From: Apostichopus japonicus
Taxonomy: Eukaryota > Echinodermata > Holothuroidea > Aspidochirotida > Stichopodidae
DNA: 64,000 nucleotides
Direction of reading: 5' to 3'
Assembly: GCF_037975245.1 (NCBI RefSeq)
Contig: NC_092574.1
Coordinates: forward strand, 18,078,713-18,142,712
Part shown: piece by piece, positions 1-12,647 of the stretch
Layout: every line of letters starts with the position of its first letter
Numbering within the stretch: position 1 is the first letter of the stretch
Made by a program: the position numbers and the translations under genes
The notes under the pieces: model-generated
Seen by the model: only the letters and a program-made list of their open reading frames with translations
Told to the model about the DNA's origin: nothing
The model's database searches: none

Positions 1-2861
1 GTAATGATGGATGAGGTCAGGGCTTCCACCTACCAAAAAAATTCTTCATATGCCCTTGAAAGTACCATGGATTCATGGGAACTCAAAAGAGAGGTAATAC
101 AACTTTTCTGGGCCAAACCTGGCTGTCTGTGTGTGTCCCTAGCAGTGCATTGTTGTGTAAGAGGGGGGGGGGTAGGGTAGTTTCTTGGATGGGGTAATCT
201 TGATATGAGAGTACTCAATGAAGAGAGAAAGGCTTGAGGCAGTATTTCATCCGTCATCCTGTCACGGACAGAGTTTCAATATTTAATAAGCCTTAAGATT
301 TCCTAGCCCTCAGGGATCGATAGAACAAACTCTTCAAATCATTAAACTGCTGTACACTTATTTATGTGTGTGTGTCAGTAGCTCCAATGTTAGTGTGTGA
401 CCTTGGCAAATGATGCTGCTCTGAGTGGTCAGCGTATTTTTGCTTTCGTCCTATCTTTTGTTTTGCTAGATGGCATATCATAGTTCAGCTGCCATGAGTT
501 CAGCTGTCATTTTAGGTGCAATATTTTACAAGCACAAAACTTGCGTCATTGACAGCTCAAGATTGTCCAACTTAAAGAAAAAACTTTGCCCCTGTGTATC
601 ATTGTAGAATCAAAATGTGATGTCTATATATATCTTCAACACTTTAACAACATTTTGGTTGCTAAGGCGGCCATTTTTTATCATGCATGATGTCATAGGC
701 AAACCTCATACACTCTGAATCAAGGGAGTTCTAGTTTGGTCAAGTATTTAGCTGGCCTACTGAAGGATGTCTACAATGAAAGCTTGTACTCACACCCCTC
801 ACGTTCCATTAAGGCTGGGCAAGGGTCCCTTTGCTGAAATATCCAAAACATTAGGGTCAGCTAATACCTTCATATTTATTTAAAATCATGGTGGATTTTG
901 CAATTGTGTTAGTTCTGGTGAGTAGCTGGAACTGTTTCATTCCTAATGGAATGTTAACTGACGTCATAAAAAGTTGAAAGAACAAAACAAATTTTGTGTC
1001 AAATGTCTTTATAAATGCATGGTTTCCACTTCGTTTACAGTAATCTATCTAGAATCATGTTATCAAGCAGCATGGTGATTTCCAGCTGTCAAACGAGGTT
1101 TTACTTGGATTTGTGAATGTGCTGCTTAAGTGTGTATTAGGGAGATTAATTTTCGGACTAAAATGGATGAGTTTTAAGCCTGCGTGGAGTGTTTCCCAGA
1201 CAAGATATTTTTTTTTTTCTCACATGCATAATTTAATACCATTTTCGACAACTGATGGAGGGAAGTGCTTGTAAGAAAGTGCTTCCTTTCAGGTTTGTAT
1301 TGTAAATGATTGATTACATTACAGAGGTACGGGTGATTTTGTCACGCTCTTTATGCTAGTGATATGAATCAAATTTATGTTGATAATGTACGTGAGTGGA
1401 ACACTTGCTGAAATCAATTAGGTAAATGAATGGCTCACGCTGTTCAAGTACATGTTAACTTAGTTGATTTATTTAGTGGTTTTGTTATATAAGATGGGCA
1501 TTAATGGAGGAAGGTAATTGCTGAGTTTTCTTTCTAAATTTTTTTTTTGATCTGGATCTTTCACACCAGACTAGGTCACAAGGAACGTCATTCAATATTT
1601 TATTTTTACTGAACCAGAAGAGAAAAAGAAGAAAACAGAGGAACAAAATAAGGAGTCAAACCTTTGGAAAGAATTGAATGTTAGAAACATGTGATTCCCT
1701 TCGAGAACAGTGTTGAAAAAAATAGCTTTCATATCGACGACTGCATCTAAACGTTCACTATAGGAATTTAGGAGTTATTCAAACTTATTAACAAGAATCA
1801 TGTCTTATTTGTGGGAATGCATGAATCTATTGCAAAGAATTATTCTTATAGTTCATTACTTCTTCTTGAATTTTTAATGGATTCTAAGATAGGCAGGCAT
1901 CAGTGGAGAAAGGTATTACAGGAGAGCTGTTCTGAATTGGGGGGGGGGGGGAGGGAGGGGGAATGGATCTGGTACTTTTAACCTAGACTGAGAAGTACAT
2001 TTTATATCCCAACCCAACCCCTCCCCCCCCCCCCAAAAAAAAATGCATGGGAAAAACTGACTGACTGTTAAACCCATGTTATACTCTTTAAGAAAAAAAA
2101 AGGTTGGGAAATACAATTTGGATCCCAATTGGATCTGTTTTTATGATCTTCTTCTTTACAATACAAAGCAGACAGCATATTGTGCATAATTATTGCTTCT
2201 TTTGTGTATAAGGCAGTCAACCTTATATCAATATTCTATTCCACGTTTATTCTATTCCAGCAGTCTGTACAAAATTTATCATCTTCCTCATTTATTATAT
2301 TGTGGAGTTAACCTGATACAATCTACATACAAATGTTTAATCTTTTACATAGAGAATGTAACAGAAGCAGACAATACATGAATTGAAAGTATTGATCCTG
2401 ACGACAGTAGTTTCATTGTATATATTTGCTATAGGAAGTAAGGCCACAAACTGTAGTATGGAAATTCAGTTAAAACTGATCGATAAGTCATCATTTTATG
2501 AATAAGACTTTAGTACTAGGAAACTTCAAACCTATTTTTAAAGACAGAATTGTTAATATTAGTCTTATGCTCAGAAGAACAAATAAGTTGTCTTTGGCTC
2601 AAAATTTAAACACATCGTTCATTATCAGAATCGGAAAGTATCATGTGGTTGCTGGAGAGAGAGAGAGAGGTGGAGAGAGAGGTGGGTGTGGAGAGCTCAT
2701 CATCTAACTTGCTCTCCTCATATTTGAAATCAGTTTCAGATGTCAGAGACTCAGTTTAAATACTAATGTTAGCAACCTTTAACTTGCCGTGCAATTATTG
2801 GGGAAAAATGGTCACTAGATATGAGGTGTTACATTTTTGTTTTTGTTTGTTTTGCCAACAG
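1..2861. other. Left-edge non-coding DNA, probably intron
   Basis: I see no convincing exon here. The stretch is AT-rich with short poly-G and poly-C runs (about 160-170, 1939-1950, 2023-2034) and a GA-rich tract near 2657-2680. Since 2862 looks like a splice acceptor for a terminal exon on the + strand, at least the right part is probably the last intron of that gene. Confidence 0.4.
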
Positions 2862-2998
2862 TTGACGACTTACACAGCTTTGATGAAGGTCAACGGCGGT
2901 CATTTGGAGACGTACATCAGGCACTGTGCACAGCATTGTTGGCCTTGGTAACCAGATTTCTTCATATCATGAGGAGACAATACAACAGAGGATTTTAG
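2862..2998 (+). CDS. Terminal exon of an unidentified gene (C-terminal 45 residues)
   Basis: I do not recognise this protein. The segment follows a pyrimidine-rich stretch ending in CCAACAG at 2861, a good splice acceptor. After two bases (TT) completing a split codon, the frame encodes 45 residues, starting DDLHSFDEGQRRSFG and ending RRQYNRGF, then TAG at 2996-2998. It is rich in charged residues, with a leucine/alanine-rich helical middle (HQALCTALLALVTRFL), which looks like real protein rather than chance. An AATAAA follows 10 bases after the stop. Upstream exons were not found in the 2.8 kb to the left, so the preceding intron is long or the gene starts outside the window. An alternative frame over the same bases reads LTTYTALMK and stops sooner; it fits the acceptor less well. 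Confidence 0.5.
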
Positions 2999-3008
2999 TA
3001 ATCACAAG

Positions 3009-3014
3009 AATAAA
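3009..3014 (+). promoter_or_regulatory. Poly(A) signal AATAAA
   Basis: A canonical AATAAA lies 10 bases after the TAG of the putative terminal exon at 2862-2998. Its position supports reading that exon as the 3' end of a + strand gene. The hexamer alone is common in AT-rich DNA. Confidence 0.4.
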
Positions 3015-3412
3015 CTGAAGGTTTTCAGAAATGTTTGCAACTTTTTTCTAGCCTATTCGTTTTTAATTCGTAATACCAAGCATGAACTCTTTAAAAACGG
3101 AAGAAGCATGACTGTTATGGGTTTGAAATTGGTGGAGGAGGGGGGGGGGGGGTAGGTATGGGGTGTTAAATCTAAAAATGATGTGCAAAAATCCAAGTCA
3201 TTCTCAACATTTTGTCTTCCTCAGTACATGATAGAATCCGGTTCATATCAGTTACTGCTTTTCTTGATTTCTTGTTCAAAAATATTCTTTCTGCTATTCT
3301 TTTCTTTCTTTCTATATATTTCTCACTTGTTTTATATTTTAATGAATATTCAAAGATTATGTCTAAATAATAATCTCAAATTTTGCTGTATAATCTGAAC
3401 AAGAAACTGACG

Positions 3413-3770
3413 TTAAAGGCATTGAAGACTCGCCCCAAACCGCGTGCCACCCTCTGAAAAAGTTAGCTTTCCGTTGCTTGCAAGTGAAGTTTTTATCTTG
3501 TCGCTACAAAATGCAGACAGTAATGAAACGTGATATCTTGTTATCTTTTATGTAGACCTGAGATGTCCATCGCTGCTATACACTGTGTTGTGGGTATTGA
3601 CCGTAGCTGCAGTATTGACTGTGTACTAGTGTCTAATTACCGACGGTAGCAAACTATGTGTGTATTTTCTGGGATGGTGGTGTCTAACACTTCTGTTACA
3701 CCCCGTTTGAAACTAGGTCAGATTAACAGCATCAGACGTTTCTTTTTGCGCGAGTCTTCACTCCCTTTAA
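3413..3770. mobile_element. TTAA-flanked MITE
   Basis: The ends are inverted: TTAAAGGCATTGAAGACTCG at the left, and the reverse complement of the right end reads TTAAAGGGAGTGAAGACTCG. They match at about 17 of 20 positions. Both ends carry TTAA, the target duplicated by piggyBac and Kolobok transposases. At 358 bp with no open frame it is a non-autonomous element. It lies just downstream of the putative terminal exon and its poly(A) signal. Confidence 0.6.
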
Positions 3771-6700
3771 GGTGAGACTCTAATTTTTGGTGATACCAGT
3801 TTTTGCTGTGTGTCAATTTTTAATCGCCGAATAATCATCCTCTCTCTTAACTGTAGCAGGAGTTTAAAAGTCACAAATTATCTGAAGATTTATACAAATT
3901 ATATGTGCAAAGTTATCTTCGATTCATCAGTCTGTAATTGCCGTGGTCTTTAGTTGATTACTGTAATGCATCTTAATTAAGTTACGTAATATTGATGCAA
4001 AATGGAGACGCTCTGAAAATGGTTGATTTAGTTAAAATTATGCTTTTGTGAGCCAAATATTCATATCTCATTCATTCTTATTCTTATCATTGTATCTCAA
4101 ATTAACTATAAATCTTGGTGAAGATTATGTCTTTCCTGCTAGTAAATATAAGGTTTTATGCAGCTGTAAACATTTGCCTTCAAAATGATCTATCTCATGT
4201 AACAAATATTTTAAGGAATTGTGTCGTTTTATTTATTTTTTTTTAAATATTATTTCCATCAATCATTCATTTAATAGCTATATTTTTTATCCTTTAATCC
4301 CAATACCATTTATATTCCTAGAGCTTCAATCACTTTTTTTAAGTATTGTTTTTAAACTTGTTTTTAATATGCCCTATGCATTATTCAATTTTGTGATGAA
4401 ATATATGATTATATCTAATTTATCATTAATCTGTTTAATTCTCTGTGTATGAGCAAAAACAATTTCGAATTGGAGTTTATCTACCAACCAACCCCCCCCC
4501 CCCAAAAAAAATATATATATAAAAATTGGGAAATTCTTCCTTAAGCCTCTGGTTTTGCTTATTAAACACATTAACCATACATCAGATCAGCAGTGCCCCT
4601 CCCTCCAGTTTTGTGGAAACCTTATAATTTTCCCCTTCAGTTAAGAAGAAGTGCCCCCCCCCCCCAATATGTCAGAAAGTACCCTTTCCATTCTTTGTAA
4701 TTGAAAAGTGCCATTTTGTGGAAATAAGTGTCATGTTGTTAACAAAATGTAAGTTCCCATTGGTTGAAAATCACTTAAATATTGGCATTTGTTGTACGGA
4801 ATACCAACAGATATAAATCCATTTTGTATTTAACTTTTGCGGTAACTTTGTGCTTTCCCGCTCATATTAAAGTCACCGTAGTTACCCCTCCCCCCCACCC
4901 TCACATCCCAAGGTTGAACTCACTTCCGCTAAATCACCAGATGTATTGAATAGAGCTTTGCAAAAATGAATAGAATAAAAAAGATTTTTATAAACGCAAA
5001 CTTACGTGCATATGAAACATAACTTATTAACAGATTCGCGGTAGAAACCCGGCGGATCTGATTGTGGTTAACTTACCTTCGGTTTATATTTATCTAATTT
5101 TAGTCCTTGCAGGTAATCATGGTGACGGCTAAGTATATGTGTACGGGTGGTCAACTGTCCTATAACGATATAGTATATAGGCTAAATCCAATATTATAGC
5201 AGCTACATGTAATAGACACGTATATTTCTAAAACATTGGTTTCAATTTGCTATCCATGAACCATAATTTTGTATAAGATTTGAGTACTTCAATGTGAACA
5301 CAAACCTACGAATCGTTAAATAAAATGTGAATGCTAAATAATTTCCTATAGTGGGGTGTGTGTTCAAGTGCTGGGGGTTTCAGACTAGAATCGGATGGCG
5401 GTGGGTGGAGCATATCATTTGTTATATAAATGTCAATTTGCTATAGCTGCCTAGGCCTATACACAAACACAAAATTTTCTTTGGAAATGGCCCCGAATCT
5501 CGATAACTCCCCCCCCCCCCCCTCCAACTTATTCGAGGTTTCCTATAGGCCTTTGATACTGATATATGATCAGAATGTGTTTTCATCATTAATAGATATT
5601 TTAACAACAAATTAGCTTTTTGTGATGATACATAAAAACACAAATTTTGATCAAATGAGGCAATAACTGCATAGTTGAGTCAAGCTAAAACTTTTGATAA
5701 GACCAGTTTAGCGACTATAAGTATAATATAAAACTATCTTTTTAAAAGCCGATATGAACTTTAAATCTTTGGGAAAAAAACTTGTTTTTTTGTTTGTAAT
5801 TCCAAGCAGGCATGCAGCCGCTCAAACTTTCAAAACAGATATCCAATTACTCTTTTATTTTATTTTTAATTTGCGTATAATTGTACATTGATGTATATTT
5901 AATAACATTTTATACCCACTATCAACTTGAAATATCGTGACTGAACTAGCCTTTGAGGCACGATTTATGTACTCTTGTTGATTTTATAAGCAGGCCTTCA
6001 GGTAAAATGTTCATTTAACCAATGGAAATAAATATTGAAAATATTTACCAAGACACTAAATTATATTCTCGGTATGCCATTAGTTTATACGTGGAATTGC
6101 CACCAAATCGAATTTCCGCTTGAACTGCAAAGGGTATTTGCTTACTTTTTCAATATTTTGTGCTACATGCGAAACATTAATAATACATTCAAAATCGCGC
6201 GACTGTCGGAAATTTTGTTTATCGCGAGACTTTCGTGATAGAATACCGTACATTCGAATTGGAATGAACTTAAAGAAAGTCACAGAAACATTGATAACTT
6301 AATTACAAAACTGTTTGTAGTGGTTTAATCATGTGATCGAGTTATGGTGATTACCCCCCCCCCCCCTAAAAAGAGAGGAGGAACATGGTTTGTCTAGATT
6401 ACGATTTTGTATTGTGTCATTTGGATCCTTATCTCGTCACTTTAAAGAAAATATGACTAGAATAAAGCAGCAAGTATTAATACTTTTTTTCGGGTAAATA
6501 TTACCTGAAATGACCATTGTCATTATTTTGCAGATTAGTTTAGGTTTCTATTGTTGACTTAAAGGTCATCAATATTGGCCCCAAATTTTGAGCCCGCGTA
6601 AAACTTGCTAGAAGTTTGGAAAGGCACTTTCTTAGATGCTCTGATTTTAGACATTACTTCAAGTGAAGGGGTTTTAAAGTAGTTCATGAAATGTCTCAGT

Positions 6701-8305
6701 GTGTATATAACTTCTTGGAGAACGGCAGTAAAATATATAAGTTGCTACAATCTAAAGCATGGGTGATAAAATTTTGACTTTCCTGCAAAATGTTTGGCGG
6801 CAAAACTGATGACCTATAAAAAAAATAGTGGTAGTAAAGCGGTCAGATAATCTATTAGAGGGCGATATTTAAGAAACATGTTTTGAACAAACACACGTAC
6901 TATCTGACATTGTGCATACAATTACATTATGACCAAAATTCCCGAAGAAACAACAGATATGTTCTATATATAACCAAGAAGGGAACATATTGCGCAATCA
7001 TTGTTATAATTTTGAATACGAATTTTTACTTGGTCGATGGCTCAACTTAAAAAATTGTGATTATGCATAAAATAATAATCACTGTCCATTTATAGATTAT
7101 GATCGATATTTGCCCATCTAACTTAGTGTACCATGCTGCGAGATATTTTCAGACATTTAAACAGTGGCCTACCTTTCTTATATACAGTCTATTTCTGACA
7201 CTCCATATTTACAATATATTGAGAGGTGTTAAATTCAGCAATGGGATATTCCAGTTGGTGAGACTTAAATCCTCATTATATATGCATTCCGTTATAAACA
7301 CGGAAAGCGGACACGTTTCTAAGTTGGTCTATTGGCACTGGTATGGCCTATATATAACAACACAATCATGACGATATACATTCAACTTGTTTTTGTCATA
7401 ATTTTGTCCCATTGACCGAATGAAAACCCCAAATGTACAATCGATTGGACCTTCATAGGGAACACCAAGGACCTGTATATGCAGATTGATGTACGTACCA
7501 TATAGTATAATCTCAAATACGCCTCAATTTATTGCACTTAAGTAACAAAACCCTGCTTGTGTTAAATACTACAGTGAATGGTTCCTCTTCTCTCACTTTC
7601 ACCATTGTAACGAAGAGAAAATGCTGTATTCACTTCTCCCTCTATATGTGAAATGTATTCAAGTCGATTGTTGAATAAATACATGTAACATAATATCGTT
7701 CGGTATACATCGATGACATGTTGATAAAGAGACCCTCGGTATTTTCATGGACTCTTGTAGGTGTGTTCAAGTTCCTCAAGAGTAGGCACAAAAGGTAAGC
7801 GAATAGGGGTACGTTTTTTCGATATATACTTTATATAGGCTACTGCCGGAATCAATCTCCCTGATATAGTCAGGAACTTAACTGAAAGAATACGGAAAGA
7901 ATAAACAACCATGCATGCGGTAGTATACAACCTATCTACTAACCAGTAAAATGTGTCCATGTGTGTATATTGTGCTATAGTTCGTGGCGATTGTTGTGGA
8001 AGTAACAGGATCTGTACACGTTAACTAGTGTGCGTTTGACGCGTATAGAGAAATTAAAATTCTTTACGCAATTTGGAGGTATGTGTAACTTACCATATAT
8101 ATCATTGGCACGATATTTCTATGACGGCCATTGTACATGCTCGATGGGTACCTGTGTTCAATGGGATTAAACCCGCGACAATTTATTTACAATACTGACA
8201 CCAAAAGTGCGCGCTAGCATGCATTCCACGATAACGTACAATTTAACTCATGATTACGTGTGTAAGTTTATATAATTTTCATTATAATATCCTCCGGTCC
8301 ACAAA
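3771..8305. other. Non-coding DNA, no gene seen
   Basis: AT-rich, apparently intergenic sequence. It has scattered C runs (about 4492-4502, 4656-4667, 5510-5522, 6354-6366), each often followed by a short A run, and degenerate segments containing AGTGCCCC near 4590-4680. Short open frames here have biased, low-complexity translations and no splice context. Confidence 0.4.
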
Positions 8306-8635
8306 ATGTCACCGGTTGGTCCACTTCGCCGATCCAAAACGTTCACACATTCCAGTGAAATACCTTTGTTCTCACTGATAACTAACGTCAACAATGAAGA
8401 TCACGTGATTGGTGATACGGCCTCCACGTTTAGACATGGGTCATCCAGGAAAGGTTTCACTACCCTCCGCATGGGACCAACCAAAAAGATCAGTGTGAAC
8501 TTGGGCCGAGGCTCTCCAAGACGGATCCGCCATTCTCATACCTGTATACTTCATCGGCAGCGGTCATTCCAGGAAGAAATAAAGGGAACTGTGTGCGGTA
8601 CCAACGAAGAGACATTTGCTGCCAGAGCAACAAGG
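8306..8635 (+). CDS. Putative coding exon with a GC donor
   Basis: An ATG-initiated frame of 118 codons (stop at 8660-8662) lies in a stretch that is locally more GC-rich and codon-balanced than its surroundings. The predicted peptide is basic and serine-rich (SPVGPLRRSKTF near the start, then GSSRKGFTTLRMGPTKKISV and GRGSPRRIRHSH). The ATG has A at -3. AGG followed by GCAAGT at 8633-8641 would be a strong GC-AG donor, ending the exon in phase 0 at 8635. That phase fits the CNBD2-like exon at 30974, so this may be its first coding exon or an alternative one. It could also belong to another gene. I see no homology. Confidence 0.4.
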
Positions 8636-8894
8636 GCAAGTATAATGGATCAGGATTTTTAGGCAAAAAATTATAAACTTTTGTTATAGACCATTAAAGA
8701 GTATATGGCTAATACTTGTATTGTAAAACTAAGTAGAATTTCAGAAAATCTCTGTTAAAGGATATCAGTATGTTGTTCGCACATAAGTGCTAGAAAAATT
8801 AGATCAGGTGATCTTTCAAAAAGCTTTTACTGTCACTCTTCGAAATGAGATATTTAATTTGTCTATTTTAACATTCCTCTATGGCTGTATAAAC

Positions 8895-8922
8895 ATATAT
8901 ATATATATATATATATATATAC
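8895..8922. repeat. (TA)n microsatellite
   Basis: About 14 TA units, uninterrupted. Confidence 0.9.
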
Positions 8923-10000
8923 GGTAATGTAGAGAGTTTCAGTGCCTCCAGTCTAGAAAGGTACTTTTGAAAACGTCTATCGATCAATGAAGTGATGCAT
9001 CCATGAATGTTCCATCCATGTTGTTCTATTAACAGGCTGCACACGTATTGAGGCCAATCACTTGATAAAACCTGTTTCTAAAATTGTGCACACTCAATTA
9101 ATAGCTATTCACACTTCCCCCTGCAGCATAAACCTAATGGTTTCTTTATTGCAGGAAAGATGTGGCTGCTATAAATCTTACCATACATATACAACTTGCA
9201 AATATCCAACATGCATGCAGGAATATCAGATTTTACAAAATCCTTTTTACCATGAACTTGGTGATCAGAAACGTCGAGAGCCAACTCTGGCCCTGGAGAC
9301 AATTATATATGTCACTGTGCCCCTGTTCCATTCCTTATTTTTTTTTTATATTATAGGTATATAATTTGGTATACACGTAAGAACGTATTAATCAAGCTAT
9401 TTTCATGTCGAGGACTGGGGATTAACAAAAAGGGATGTACATTCCACCTCTCTGGATTCGCGCCTGATAGTACCTCATGTATTTATCGTTCTCCTATTGT
9501 ACAAAGACATGTAATTTCAAAGAATGACGTTTTACTGAATTTTCATTATAAGTTTGTTAATGCTAGTTGGGTCAATCAAGCAACGTTTGTTTTTATTTCA
9601 TTTTTTTTTTAAAGACTCCGTCATACAGTTAGAAGTGGACATTAAGAAAGATAACATACTGTGAGCTATAATGCGATGGTGACTTATCTTGTCTGTTCAA
9701 TATAGTATGTTTAAGATACAAAAATAACAATAACCCGCTGGTCTTGAATTGACCATCTGTGACTGTCTCACTGTCTTACGGCCAACGGTGTTATTGTCTT
9801 TAGTGGTCCACTTAACAAATACGACATCAATCATATACCTCGGCATGTTAACACTATATGATAAAGTTCAACCTATATTATTATTAACAGTTATAACGCT
9901 ATATAGTAAGTTAGTAACATATGAAATTACACAAGTTAAACAGTCACCAAGTAAATGAAGGACGCAAAACTGACTGGGAAATTATAAACAAGGTTAAAGA

Positions 10001-10253
10001 CAGGCGCGTAGCCAGGGCCGACCGCCCCCCCCCCTCCCCCTTGAGCATATTTCTTTTTAAATCGCTAGTAATTTCAAAATAAAAAAAAGATTAGATGCAA
10101 CTATAACAAGGCCTGGGTAGTGCCATTTCCAGCGATTTGGGAGGCCTTTAGCCAAAATTCTATTGTACGCTTCGCGCCAACTGGTGGCGCTACGCTAGAT
10201 AGTTTGCCTACAGGCTTCGCCCCTCCCTTGGCAAATTCCTCGCTACGCGCCTG
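10001..10253. mobile_element. hAT-type MITE with CAGGCGCGTAGC ends
   Basis: The element starts CAGGCGCGTAGC and ends GCTACGCGCCTG, a perfect 12-bp terminal inverted repeat. It is flanked by a perfect 8-bp target duplication, GTTAAAGA, at 9993-10000 and 10254-10261. An 8-bp duplication with CAGGSGCGTAGC-like ends is the hAT signature. It has no transposase frame. Related sequence (TTGTACGCTTCGCGCCAACT and TTTGCCTACAGGCTTCGCCC) recurs at 37965-38199 and 39361-39522. Confidence 0.85.
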
Positions 10254-11474
10254 GTTAAAGAGCAACAAAATATATGGTTAGAACCAGCACGTCATCGCTT
10301 ACCAACTGAACCATTCAGCCTTTACGATAGCTGGCGATCACAATACAGCCATTTCTTATCCTGTGGACGCCACTGGTCAGACTGACGCATCGTAGTCAAA
10401 GACGTATAAACGGCTCTGGTCATAGCACCTTGCATGTATGTCGTTTAACGAAAGGGATCACGGCCTAGTTTCATTCAATAAAACCCAGTAGGCAGGGAGG
10501 GATTTACAAATAAATTCGGCTATTTATAGCCATTAATATTCTGACTCTGAGAGAACATAGCATAGACGACTATAACAACTAAGTCAAAGCCCCAGTCAGG
10601 AGAAGACACAGCTATGCTTTGGCTCCCATATATTAGGCCTATAGCATTGATTCTACTTTTGTTTCATATTTATACCTCCAGCAATTATAATAGATCAATT
10701 TATGGTTCCTTGGTATCCCGAAGATAAGTAGCACAGTTCCTAAAATAATGTACTATCTCAACCATAGAAATTAAAGATACAGAGAACGACGCCAAGCTTT
10801 TCCTCGTTATACTATCAGTATTTGTGTGTGTCTTTGTGCTTGCTAATACGCCAAAAAGTACCGATTGAAAAATGATAAATAATGATCAAATTGACCTAAA
10901 CGCAAAATGGAAATATATATGTGAGCTAGAAGTAAGTTCTTATTAATTCTTCACGTTCAGCTATCTTAAACCTGGACAATATCAACAACGTAGCACAACC
11001 CTACAACGAACGTTTTCCAGAAACCCTATTCTAAATTACAAACGAAACGGAATTAAACAAAGAAATTCGGAATTTTAAAAAACGGCATTCGGATTAAGAA
11101 TGACGTTGTATAACTATCGCACTAGTCTTGTTAAGACCCTAGTATGAACAGGCTAGTGTACCTTTCTTTTTCACAAGCTATTTTCCCGTATATATTTCTG
11201 TACTGCCCAGAGAACGCCCGCGGCAACGCTTTAGATTGTATCGGACAGATCCTCGGGCATGTAAAGTACCGTGGGCAAGCACATTCGTGGTAGGCAGAAA
11301 CGGACTCTGAGGCATGTACAGTGAAAAAGAGTATTACAAACGACTTGGCAAAGACTACTATCGCACATACTAAAAGATCATGTGACCCAGGCCACAAGAA
11401 ATTTCCCAAGCATGCAAAAAAATGTCGCCGAACGATCAAAAAAAAGTCGTAGCCTTTAAGGCCCTTTCGCATTG

Positions 11475-11680
11475 GGACGCTACGTGACGCGACTTGACGT
11501 GACGCAACGTGACGTGACGCGACTTGACGTGACGCGACGTGACACGGCGTGACGCGACGTGACGCGCCGTGACGCGACGCGCCGTGACGTGACGTGACGC
11601 GACGTGACGTGACGCGGCGTGACGCGACGTGACGCGCCGTGACGTGACGCGACGTGACGTGACGTGACGCGACGCGACGC
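11475..11680. repeat. GACGT/GACGC pentanucleotide array
   Basis: About 206 bp made almost wholly of 5-bp units GACGT and GACGC, with some GACTT, GACAC and GGCGT variants. It is very CpG-rich in an otherwise AT-rich region. Similar short sequences, an A8 run followed by GTCG, sit on both sides (near 11437-11449 and 11685-11698). The long minus-strand frame across it is only the translation of the repeat. Confidence 0.9.
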
Positions 11681-11766
11681 TGTATAAAAAAAAGTCGGCC
11701 GACGATATTTTTGCTTTCACATTACAAGCGATTTTATGATTGTCTACTCAAATCGCCTGTTTGGTA

Positions 11767-11974
11767 CGGTGGCCCAGAAAAGATATTGACATGAAAGTTA
11801 TTGCTAAACATTTGCATCTCGAATTTTCAATGAAAACTGCTAATTGTAGATAATAGTTTGACATACAAATCTACAATTTGGGAAAAAAGTCAATAAATCA
11901 GTCAAATTGTTGAGATAATAATTCCATTTCGCATCCATTTTATGTAAATGTTTAGTATCCGTTCTGGGCCACCG
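11767..11974. mobile_element. TA-flanked MITE (Tc1/mariner-like ends)
   Basis: The ends are CGGTGGCCCAGAA at 11767 and TTCTGGGCCACCG ending at 11974, a perfect 13-bp inverted repeat extended by a nearby GATA match. TA lies directly outside both ends (11765-11766 and 11975-11976), as expected of a Tc1/mariner-type TA duplication. The 208-bp body has no open frame. Confidence 0.7.
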
Positions 11975-12515
11975 TACAGACTTTGACACCCAAAGAAACT
12001 ATTTTTCTCGCCCAATGTTCTGGATGCTTCACGGCATTACGGGGATGAAGATTTATTTTTCTAATTTTCATTTTTTTTTTTTCGTTTGTATGATCGTATC
12101 ACATACACTGTTGCATGTACGCATTAGTGAAGTCACGTGGTTAATAGATTGGGTAATACTTTACCATTTAGAAATGCATTGCATTTATTGGTAACTTAAT
12201 CCCATGAGAATCCATTAAAAACACCTCTCTATAATGCTTCTTAATGTAGTTTTTACAATTAAATTCTGGATTAGCATTAATTGTCCAGAGTTTCGTGAAC
12301 ATCCCCCGCGCCCCCAAATGGAAATAGCAGAAACATGGTAAAGACAGAGTAAATGTAAGTTAAACGAGAACTGCATATGACTGCAAATACGCAATATTGT
12401 AGTGCTTGTTAGGAAGAACTTTTCGGTTGTTCATGGTGTTATTTTTTTGGGCGGAAAACACACCAGGGAGTATAGCGGTCATGTAGGTACACACAAAATG
12501 AGGGCGCTTATCAGC

Positions 12516-12647
12516 GCCGTAACAGGCTCAGAATAAGTTGGCTTCTCAGGTAGCCTCTGAAACTACAAAAGTACAGAGACTGTATGAAACTATAATTTTC
12601 AACGTCCAGTCATGTAGATATTGCCAGTAATGCCAATAGTGTAGCGG
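12516..12647. repeat. Dispersed repeat, copy A
   Basis: This stretch (containing CAGAATAAGTTGGCT and GTACAGAGACTGTATGAAAC) has a diverged relative in the same orientation at 41777-41914, where the matching parts read CAGAATAAGTTGGCT and GTACAGAGACAATATGAAAC. I see no terminal repeats or duplications, so the type of element is unknown. Confidence 0.6.

Noticed and set aside
11131-11472. Minus-strand 113-codon frame
   Set aside because: No domain, motif or splice context; cysteine-rich and mixed in composition. It overlaps the flank of the GACGY array, so chance is likelier than a gene.
11436-11720. Minus-strand 94-codon frame with repeated SRHVTSR
   Set aside because: It is only the translation of the GACGT/GACGC pentanucleotide array.
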